From: Desulfobacterales bacterium
GTDB taxonomy: Bacteria; Desulfobacterota; Desulfobacteria; Desulfobacterales; Desulfosalsimonadaceae
DNA length: 8,717 nucleotides
Assembly: GCA_007135795.1 (NCBI GenBank)
Contig: SLIE01000070.1
Coordinates: 1 to 8,717 of the forward strand
Direction of reading: 5' to 3'
Shown: positions 1-5,253 of the stretch, piece after piece
How positions within the stretch are numbered: the stretch's first letter is position 1
How the letters are laid out: each line of letters starts with the position of its first letter
Notes under the pieces: generated by a model
Told to the model about the DNA's origin: nothing
The model's database searches: none
What the model saw: the letters and a program-made list of their open reading frames with translations, nothing else
Program-made: the position numbers and the translations under genes

Positions 1-141
1 GGCGAAATTGACAAGGTAACCGGAAAACGGTGCTTTTTCGTTGTTTGTCCATGGCGCTGGAAAGGCGGGGACGGCTCTATCGTCCGATTGCTCGCCATCA
101 CTGACCCGGACCAGACATTTGCGTTTGAAACAGGGCTTTAA
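1..141 (+). CDS. C-terminal end of a probable cyclase/formamidase-family hydrolase (5' truncated by window)
   Basis: Frame 1 is open from the first base to a TAA at 139-141, giving the last 46 residues of a protein whose start lies outside the window. The tail contains PWRWKGGDGSIVRLLAI. This resembles, from memory, the C-terminal strand of the cyclase family (PF04199, kynurenine formamidase-like metal-dependent hydrolases), where a P-x-x-x-x-G-G/A-x-x-S-x-V-R pattern is common. The catalytic His/Asp motif of that family (HxGTHxD) would lie upstream and cannot be checked. If correct, the product would hydrolyse a cyclic or amide substrate and might belong to the same catabolic locus. The gap of 142 bases to the next gene leaves co-transcription open. 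That it is the end of a real gene is fairly secure; the family is tentative. Confidence 0.5.
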   Translation, partial: GEIDKVTGKRCFFVVCPWRWKGGDGSIVRLLAITDPDQTFAFETGL

Positions 142-149
142 TTAAAAAA

Positions 150-221
150 CCCCCTCTCCATGGCAGACTATCCGGTACGTGATCCGATAGGGACCACGGG
201 GGGGTACGGATAAGCTATCGG
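150..221 (+). promoter_or_regulatory. Alternative stem-loops in the leader of the acyl-CoA synthetase operon
   Basis: CCGATAG at 184-190 can pair with CTATC(C)GG at 168-175 (7 pairs, one bulged C, 8-base loop), or perfectly with CTATCGG at 215-221 (24-base loop). The two pairings exclude each other. The first is enclosed by CCCCC at 150-154 facing the seven-G run at 198-204, with TGG (161-163) opposite CCA (194-196) between them. No U tract follows on the + strand. The A run at 144-149 would be a U tract for a - strand transcript, so the outer stem could also act as a terminator for opposing transcription. The role is unknown; the pairings are seen directly, but folding has not been computed. 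Confidence 0.3.
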
Positions 222-272
222 TCCTATGTTTATTATACAGTAATCAACCAGATGACCAAGATGTTACTAATG

Positions 273-280
273 AAGGAGGT
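273..280 (+). promoter_or_regulatory. Strong Shine-Dalgarno site with short spacing
   Basis: AAGGAGGT is an essentially perfect anti-16S match and lies only three bases before the ATG at 284. The spacing is shorter than the usual 5-9, but no other in-frame ATG nearby fits better, and the protein begins where ATP-grasp beta subunits normally begin. Confidence 0.7.
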
Positions 281-283
281 CCA

Positions 284-979
284 ATGACTGCCAATGCGGT
301 ATTGGCTCAAGCCAAAAAAGAAAACAGGTCCGTTCTGACAGAGATCGAGGCCAAGCAAATCCTTGCCGAAGCGGGCATCAGTTGCACGGATACGCAATTG
401 GCGCCGGTAAAAGAAAAAGCCGTAGCCATTGCCGAAGAGATGGGTTATCCGGTTGTTTTGAAAATCTCTTCCGTGGACATAACGCATAAAAGCGATGCAG
501 GTGGCGTGAAAGTCAACCTGAAAAGCAAAGAAGAGGTTGAAAAAGCCTTTGACGAGATTACGACCTCCTGTAAAACAGCATATCCAAATGCCCATATCGA
601 AGGGATTTCCGTGCAGAGCATGGCCAAACCAGGTCTCGAGATCATCATGGGGATGATCAAGGACGCTAATTTCGGCCCGGTCGTTATGTTCGGTCTTGGC
701 GGTGTTCTGGTAGAAGTCCTCAAGGATGTATCTTTCCGGATCGTTCCCATTGAGAAAGCGGATGCAATTGAAATGATAGATGAAATCAAAGGGAAGAAGC
801 TTCTGGAAGGTTATCGGGGACAGCCTCCGGCCGATGTCCCATATCTTCAGGATATGCTCGTAAAGCTTTCCAACTTTGTTCACAATACGCCCCAGGTTAA
901 GGAAATCGATATGAATCCGCTCTTTGCGTATGAAGACGGTGCGGTGGTAGTTGATGCACGCATCATCCTCGAGGATTAA
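284..979 (+). CDS. ADP-forming acyl-CoA synthetase, beta (ATP-grasp) subunit
   Basis: This 231-residue protein is the separate ATP-grasp half of an ADP-forming acetyl/acyl-CoA synthetase (PF13549 type). The enzyme interconverts acyl-CoA + ADP + Pi with acid + CoA + ATP in the cytoplasm. K60 in VVLK is the expected nucleotide-binding lysine. H68 in THKSDAGGV matches the conserved beta-subunit histidine that takes part in phosphate relay in this family. FGLGGVLVEVLKDVSFR (136-152) carries the E144-x3-D148-x3-R152 pattern, and EIDMNP (207-212) supplies the acidic metal-binding residues. The length matches stand-alone beta subunits, so the gene looks intact. The CoA-binding alpha partner follows after 127 bases, so the two should form an alpha/beta complex. 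The acyl substrate is unknown. The hydratase and thiolase-like genes downstream suggest something other than plain acetate. Confidence 0.93.
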   Translation: MTANAVLAQAKKENRSVLTEIEAKQILAEAGISCTDTQLAPVKEKAVAIAEEMGYPVVLKISSVDITHKSDAGGVKVNLKSKEEVEKAFDEITTSCKTAYPNAHIEGISVQSMAKPGLEIIMGMIKDANFGPVVMFGLGGVLVEVLKDVSFRIVPIEKADAIEMIDEIKGKKLLEGYRGQPPADVPYLQDMLVKLSNFVHNTPQVKEIDMNPLFAYEDGAVVVDARIILED

Positions 980-1106
980 TCAGAGGGTCAATGCACTGCG
1001 GCGGTCCCAGACAGGCCGCCATGAGGCTGTAAACGGAGCGTTTGGGAGTGGCAGTCCGCCACTTGCACATTGATTGGATAACAAGCGATAAAAGGATGAT
1101 ACGACC
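980..1106 (+). other. Intergenic spacer with three successive hairpins between beta and alpha subunit genes
   Basis: Three stem-loops lie in a row between two genes whose products should be made in equal amounts: GGCGG 1000-1004 with CCGCC 1016-1020; AAACG 1031-1035 with CGTTT 1039-1043 (3-base loop); and AGTGGC 1047-1052 with GCCACT 1058-1063 (5-base loop). No U tract follows any of them, so they do not look like intrinsic terminators. They could protect the upstream message from 3' exonucleases or mark an RNA processing site. A weak AAAGGA ribosome site follows at 1092-1097. The function is inference; the repeats are seen directly. Confidence 0.4.
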
Positions 1107-2489
1107 ATGATGGAGCTTTTCTTTAAACCAAAATCCGTTGCCGTTATTGGTGCAAGCACCAATCCGAAAAAAGACGGCAATCTGATACTGCAAAATATTA
1201 TAGACAGCGATTTTTCAGGAGACATTTATCCCATTAACCCCAGCGCCGACGAAGTACTGGGTCTGAAAGCCTACCCGTCTGTAAAGGATGTGCCCGGCAA
1301 TGTCGATCTTGCAGTGATTATCATTCCTGCAAAATTCTGTGTCGATGCTATGAGGGCGTGCGGTGAAAAAGGGGTGAAGGCTGTTATTATCGAGGCCATG
1401 GGTTTTGCCGAAGTCGGTGGGGAAGGTACGAAACTGCAGGAGCAGATCGTTGCGATTGCCAAGGAAAAAAATATCCGCGTCATGGGGCCCAATTGCACTG
1501 GCATCGTTTCGAGGGATATCACCACAACTTTTTTCCCTATGAAGGACGTACCACAGGGCAATGTGGTGCTTATCGGCCAATCGGGCCTGCTGGCGGCCGC
1601 TATGTCCTCGGATCTAGTGGTCAACAAAAGCTTGAGCATCAACAAGGTTTGCTCCATCGGTAACAAATGCGATGTCAATGAAAACGACCTGCTGGACTAT
1701 TTTGGCGATGATCCCCAGACCGAAGTAATTTCCATGTATCTTGAAAGCATCGCCGACGGGTCCAAATTCGTGCCCATTGCCAAACGGGTGGCAGCCAAAA
1801 AGCCGGTGATTTTTCTCAAAGGCGGCCGGACTGAGGCCGGGGCCAGAGCGGCTATGAGTCACACCGGCAGTATGGCTTCAGACACCAAGATTGTAGAGGC
1901 GGCAATTAAGCAGACCGGTCTTATCAAGGCTGATGATTTCACTGAAATCAAGGATTGGGCAAAGGTTTTCAGCACCCAACCGCTCCCTAAAGGAAATCGT
2001 GTCGCTATCGTGACTGCTGCCGGGAGTGTGGGTGTCGTGGTCTCAGATATCTGTGCTGAACATGGGCTTGAAATGCCTAAGTTAAGTGATGTGACCATTG
2101 AAAGACTCAAGGATGTCTTTCCGCCCAACATGCCACCTTCAAATCCGGTTGACCTCTGGTACTCCATTGAAAAACTGGGATTGGTCAAGACATTGGAATC
2201 GACATTGGCCGCACCGCTCGAAGATCCCGGCATCGATGCAGCCGTGCTGATCCTGGCAGGTATGAAATACACCATGCCGGTGCTTGATGACAAAACCGTT
2301 CAGAAGATCACAGCCAAGTACAAAAAGCCTGTTATCATCTGTATGCTGGTTGGTTACAATGAATACAAGAACCGAATCATGGAGGAACTTGGCAAGGATC
2401 TTCCGGTGTTCACATCCATCCTGTCAGGGGTAAAGGCTTTGAGTAAGTTGTGTGAATACGGCATCCGTCGGCATAAGAACGCCAGTTGA
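1107..2489 (+). CDS. ADP-forming acyl-CoA synthetase, alpha (CoA-binding/ligase) subunit
   Basis: This 460-residue protein is the CoA-binding half of the synthetase and has the usual length for a separate alpha subunit. A Rossmann-type CoA-binding domain opens with VAVIGAST (11-18). GPNCTGIVS (127-135) and IGQSG (156-160) mark the transition to the succinyl-CoA-ligase flavodoxin-like domain. GNKCDVNENDLLDYF (185-199) and MYLESI (210-215, with conserved E213) follow. FLKGGRTEAG leads into MSHTGS, where H252 is the expected active-site histidine that is phosphorylated and passes phosphate between acyl-CoA/Pi and ADP. A C-terminal domain runs from about 290 to 460. Two adjacent ATGs (1107 and 1110) are both possible starts; the ribosome site is modest (AAAGGA about ten bases upstream). 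The gene sits between the beta subunit and an enoyl-CoA hydratase. The reaction type is secure; the acyl substrate is not. Confidence 0.93.
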   Translation: MMELFFKPKSVAVIGASTNPKKDGNLILQNIIDSDFSGDIYPINPSADEVLGLKAYPSVKDVPGNVDLAVIIIPAKFCVDAMRACGEKGVKAVIIEAMGFAEVGGEGTKLQEQIVAIAKEKNIRVMGPNCTGIVSRDITTTFFPMKDVPQGNVVLIGQSGLLAAAMSSDLVVNKSLSINKVCSIGNKCDVNENDLLDYFGDDPQTEVISMYLESIADGSKFVPIAKRVAAKKPVIFLKGGRTEAGARAAMSHTGSMASDTKIVEAAIKQTGLIKADDFTEIKDWAKVFSTQPLPKGNRVAIVTAAGSVGVVVSDICAEHGLEMPKLSDVTIERLKDVFPPNMPPSNPVDLWYSIEKLGLVKTLESTLAAPLEDPGIDAAVLILAGMKYTMPVLDDKTVQKITAKYKKPVIICMLVGYNEYKNRIMEELGKDLPVFTSILSGVKALSKLCEYGIRRHKNAS

Positions 2490-2504
2490 CCAAAAGGGGG
2501 GGAT

Positions 2505-3272
2505 ATGGATTTTCAAAATATCATTTTGGAAAAAAAAGATAATATCGCGACGATTACATTTAATCGACCGGACGCAATGAATGCGCTGAACAACCAGACA
2601 CGCGGGGAATTTCGGGCTGCCATGGCTGATGTTACCGCCGACGAGGATGTCCGGGTGATCATTCTTACCGGTTCGGGAAAGTCTTTTGTTGCCGGCTCCG
2701 ATATTAAGGAACTTCAGCAAACAATGCCTATAGATGCGCATAAAATAGATCGCTTGGGTGCGCTTGTTGAAAATTGTCCCAAACCAGTTATTGCTGCGGT
2801 TAACGGATTTGCCCTCGGAGGCGGATGTGAGATCGTCATGGGTTGTGATATAATTGTTGCCCATGAAAAAGCCAAGTTTGGACAGCCGGAGATCAACCTC
2901 GGGATTATTCCCGGTGGCGGGGGCACTCAGCGTTTGCCCCGGCTGATCGGGGTTTGCCGCGCCAAGGAACTGATTCTCACCGGTGACATTATTTCCGCCC
3001 AGGAGGCCGACCGGCTGGGGTTGGTTAACAAGGTGGTACCGATTGACGAGTTGATGCCCACGGTTATGAAAATCGCCGGCAAGATTGCATCTAAGAGCAC
3101 CGTCGCTGTAAGGATCGCAAAGACAGCTATTAATCGTGGAATGCAGTTGGGTTTGGAGTCCGGGTTGGCCTATGAGCGTGAAATGTATAGTCTGTCATTG
3201 AGTACGGAAGACAAAGTTGAAGGCGTCGCCGCTTTCGTTGAAAAAAGAGACCCCCAGTTCAAGGGGAAATAA
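2505..3272 (+). CDS. Enoyl-CoA hydratase (crotonase family)
   Basis: The 255-residue protein has the normal crotonase length and all main hallmarks. SFVAGSDI (60-67) and the ALGGGCE loop (103-109) form the oxyanion hole. Both catalytic glutamates of a true hydratase are present: E109 (GGGCE) and E129 (GQPE), spaced 20 residues apart as in rat crotonase (E144/E164). IPGGGGTQRLPR follows, and the C-terminus ends in the common F-x-E-K-R-x-P-x-F pattern (FVEKRDPQF). It should add water across a 2,3-enoyl-CoA double bond in the cytoplasm. It starts 15 bases after the alpha-subunit stop with an AGGGGGGG ribosome site (2495-2502), so it is almost certainly co-transcribed. Two catalytic glutamates favour hydratase over isomerase or decarboxylase members. 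Chain length and ring or branch preference cannot be read from the sequence. Confidence 0.92.
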   Translation: MDFQNIILEKKDNIATITFNRPDAMNALNNQTRGEFRAAMADVTADEDVRVIILTGSGKSFVAGSDIKELQQTMPIDAHKIDRLGALVENCPKPVIAAVNGFALGGGCEIVMGCDIIVAHEKAKFGQPEINLGIIPGGGGTQRLPRLIGVCRAKELILTGDIISAQEADRLGLVNKVVPIDELMPTVMKIAGKIASKSTVAVRIAKTAINRGMQLGLESGLAYEREMYSLSLSTEDKVEGVAAFVEKRDPQFKGK

Positions 3273-3346
3273 ATATAACAACAGACCCTCTGCAAATTCG
3301 TGTCTTTTTTACGCAGGGAGGCAAATTTTCAATCAAGACTAAAAGT

Positions 3347-3353
3347 AAGGAGG
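3347..3353 (+). promoter_or_regulatory. Shine-Dalgarno site for the DUF35 gene
   Basis: AAGGAGG lies seven bases before the ATG at 3361. A nearer ATG at 3356 is out of frame and too close, so 3361 is the start. The 88-base gap after the hydratase gene holds only weak, imperfect pairing and no terminator. Confidence 0.7.
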
Positions 3354-3360
3354 CTATGCC

Positions 3361-3801
3361 ATGCAAGTGATAGATAAAGTTGAAGGGAAAGTCCCCCGGT
3401 TGCCCGACCTGTTTTCCTGGACAGATGAAGGTGTTAGAATCAGAAGTGCGAAATGCCACGATTGCGATACGTATTTTTTCCCGGAATACCATGCCCAGCA
3501 TCGACCGGACTGCCCCCGGGAAAACGTTGAAAAGGTGTTGCTTGCCAACAAGGGAAAGCTTGCTACCTTTACAATTCAGCACTATATGTGTCCTCCGCCC
3601 TTTAAGACCACGGGCGACATTACCCCTTACGGTCTCGGATTAGTTGAATTTCCCGAGGGTATATCCGTAGCAGGTCTCATCATGGAAACTGATCTTGATT
3701 CTCTCAAAATTGGTCAGGAAGTAGAGACCTTTGATTATGTCCTGTACAAGGATGAGGATGGCAATGACGTGGTTACGTGGGCTTTCAGGGCCGTAAAATA
3801 A
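3361..3801 (+). CDS. DUF35 zinc-ribbon/OB-fold protein, partner of the thiolase-like enzyme
   Basis: This 146-residue protein has the two-part build of the DUF35 family (rubredoxin-like zinc ribbon plus OB-fold). An N-terminal helix-like lead is followed by a metal-site region with C32-x2-C35, then H47 and C51. The second half (about 64-146) has the OB signature ATFTIQH (68-74) and PYGLGLVEFPEG (89-100). DUF35 proteins are encoded beside thiolase-superfamily genes and form complexes with them. Known examples are BbsA with BbsB in anaerobic toluene degradation, the archaeal acetoacetyl-CoA thiolase/HMG-CoA synthase complex, and the DUF35 domain of ChsH2 with the aldolase Ltp2. The thiolase-like gene follows after 42 bases, so a complex is expected. 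It is odd that the second zinc knuckle is not the usual C-P-x-C, so the fourth ligand is uncertain (H47 or H44). No catalytic role is expected on its own. Confidence 0.87.
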   Translation: MQVIDKVEGKVPRLPDLFSWTDEGVRIRSAKCHDCDTYFFPEYHAQHRPDCPRENVEKVLLANKGKLATFTIQHYMCPPPFKTTGDITPYGLGLVEFPEGISVAGLIMETDLDSLKIGQEVETFDYVLYKDEDGNDVVTWAFRAVK

Positions 3802-3831
3802 AACCGTGCAGATTCAAAATTATAAAAAAAT

Positions 3832-3836
3832 GAGGT
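3832..3836 (+). promoter_or_regulatory. Shine-Dalgarno site that fixes the thiolase-like start at 3844
   Basis: GAGGT sits seven bases before ATG 3844. A longer in-frame reading from GTG 3835 would start inside this site and leave no ribosome site of its own, so the upstream start is rejected. The protein then begins MRDVYIVGTG, a normal thiolase-superfamily N-terminus. Confidence 0.75.
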
Positions 3837-3843
3837 GCTAATA

Positions 3844-5025
3844 ATGAGAGATGTTTATATCGTCGGAACAGGCGAGCATCCGTGGGGAAAATTCAACGAC
3901 AAGAATTTCGTTGAGGTTGGCGAAGTCGCCGTGGCCGAGGCGTTAAAAGATGCTGGCGTTCGGTGGACAGAAATTCAGGCCATCATGTCGAGCATTCTGA
4001 TATACGGCGGCAATGCGGGTCATCTTTCCGGCCAGTATATCGAAAGCATGTTTGGCGAAACAGGTGTGCCAGTGGTTAATGTGTACAACGCCTGTGCTAC
4101 TGGATCCGCTGCTATCCGCATGGCATACAACAGTATCGCTGCGGGTGAAACCGATACGGTAATGGCCGTTGGTGTCGATCTTTCACCGAAGGGATTTCTA
4201 ACTGCAAAGTCCGATGACCCTAGGCAGGACAGGGATGTCCTTCGATGGCGCATGACCGGTATGCCCAACCCGATTTACTGGGCTATGGAATGCCGAAAAC
4301 GTTTTGAAAAGTATGGCGATACTCCGGAAGATCTTGCTGATGTAAAAGTTCTGCTCAGCCAGTTCGGCGCCAAAAATCCCAATGCCAGATACAAAAAAGT
4401 ATACACCCGGGATGAAGTACTCAATTCCAAAATGGTATGTGACCCCCTGCGTTTATACGAGATCTGCGCGGTCAGCGATGGTGCGGCAGTAGTGATTCTT
4501 TCTGCAGATCCCAAGAAAATTCAATCTGCAAACAAACCTGTAAAAATCGCTGCCACCACTATGGGTAGTGCTATCTATGGCGACCCGACCATTCGTATTT
4601 CCGCTCTTTCCGCACCCTCAAAAGCCGAGGCGCCGCTGCTGAGTGAAAGCTATTCTGCATCAAAACAGGCATACGAAAAATCGGGACTTGGACCGGAAGA
4701 TATTGACGTGCTTGAACTCCCGGACAACAGTTCCTGGCATTATTTGCAGTATCTTGAAACTTGCGGGTTCTGTGGTGAAGGTGAAGCGCACAAAATGCTT
4801 CGGGAGGGGAAAACACAGATGGGTGGCAAATTGGTTGTCAATCCCAGCGGTGGTTTTGCCTCTTTCGGAGAGGCCATCGGAGCGCAGGCAATCTGGCAGG
4901 TGGTAGAAGCATGCGACCAATTACGCGGGCGTGCCGGTGAACGTCAAGTGCCTAATTGTAAAACTGCAATGGCCCAGACCTATGGGTTGATGGGCAACAG
5001 TGGCACGACTATTCTTACAATATAG
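3844..5025 (+). CDS. Thiolase-superfamily acyl-CoA lyase (SCP2/Ltp2-like; thiolase or retro-aldolase)
   Basis: The 393-residue protein has the two-lobed thiolase layout. The N-lobe carries NACATG (82-87) with the nucleophile-position C84. The C-lobe has GFCGEGE (308-314) and VNPSGGFASFGEAIGA (332-347), and ends in TYGLMGNSGTTILTI. Compared with classical thiolases, three catalytic positions differ. The histidine of the NEAFA/HDAF motif is replaced in ELPDNSSW (P293-D294-N295). GHP reads GEA (E343). The C-terminal C-x-G cysteine is absent, with Y380 close by. The GE-x-IGA and Q-x-YG patterns recall, from memory, lipid-transfer-protein/Ltp2-like enzymes, of which Ltp2 is a steroid side-chain retro-aldolase acting with a DUF35 partner. 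It probably cleaves a 3-oxo- or 3-hydroxyacyl-CoA made by the neighbouring hydratase branch. The fold and pairing are secure; the choice between thiolase and aldolase is open. It is the last gene before a strong terminator. Confidence 0.85.
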   Translation: MRDVYIVGTGEHPWGKFNDKNFVEVGEVAVAEALKDAGVRWTEIQAIMSSILIYGGNAGHLSGQYIESMFGETGVPVVNVYNACATGSAAIRMAYNSIAAGETDTVMAVGVDLSPKGFLTAKSDDPRQDRDVLRWRMTGMPNPIYWAMECRKRFEKYGDTPEDLADVKVLLSQFGAKNPNARYKKVYTRDEVLNSKMVCDPLRLYEICAVSDGAAVVILSADPKKIQSANKPVKIAATTMGSAIYGDPTIRISALSAPSKAEAPLLSESYSASKQAYEKSGLGPEDIDVLELPDNSSWHYLQYLETCGFCGEGEAHKMLREGKTQMGGKLVVNPSGGFASFGEAIGAQAIWQVVEACDQLRGRAGERQVPNCKTAMAQTYGLMGNSGTTILTI

Positions 5026-5031
5026 CTTCAA

Positions 5032-5080
5032 GGGGCCGCTCTCTGATTTTCAGGCAGCGGCCCTATCCATTTTGATTTTT
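5032..5080 (+). terminator. Intrinsic terminator of the acyl-CoA synthetase/thiolase operon
   Basis: GGGCCGCT (5033-5040) pairs perfectly with AGCGGCCC (5056-5063), and G5032 can wobble with T5064. Inside the loop, CTG (5043-5045) pairs with CAG (5051-5053) around ATTTT. Two T runs follow (5069-5072 and 5076-5080). It begins six bases after the stop of the thiolase-like gene and separates that operon from the fused synthetase gene. Confidence 0.85.
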
Positions 5081-5240
5081 GCGACAAATACTTTCCGAAA
5101 ACCAGGTCGTTCACGAGAAAATGTTCCCTTATCTATGGTCTGCATGATGAGTAGTTGTTTTTCACAATTTGCAAAGATTCTTCACTGATACCAGATTACA
5201 GTAAGCCATATGTAATTGGCATTTGGACTTTGATGAGATC

Positions 5241-5244
5241 AGGA
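5241..5244 (+). promoter_or_regulatory. Ribosome binding site that favours start 5254 for the fused synthetase
   Basis: AGGA lies nine bases before ATG 5254. The reading frame is open upstream to a TTG at 5155 and includes ATG 5233, but neither has a recognisable ribosome site. The added residues match nothing I know in the family. Between the terminator and this site (5081-5240) I see no convincing promoter boxes. Confidence 0.55.
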
Positions 5245-5253
5245 AAAAATGAT

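Noticed and set aside
233..883. Long open frame on the - strand (216 codons) opposite the beta subunit gene
   Set aside because: It is a shadow of a conserved gene, has no recognisable domain and an unnatural composition rich in F, H and R.
3273..3360. Imperfect inverted repeat CCTCTGC/GCAGGGAGG between hydratase and DUF35 genes
   Set aside because: Only four to six pairs with mismatches and no T run after it; not enough for a terminator call.
3835..3843. Upstream GTG start for the thiolase-like gene
   Set aside because: The GTG lies within the GAGGT ribosome site that serves ATG 3844, and the extra residues are not part of the family's N-terminus.
5155..5253. Longer N-terminus of the fused synthetase from TTG 5155 or ATG 5233
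   Set aside because: No ribosome site fits either start, while AGGA is correctly spaced before ATG 5254.
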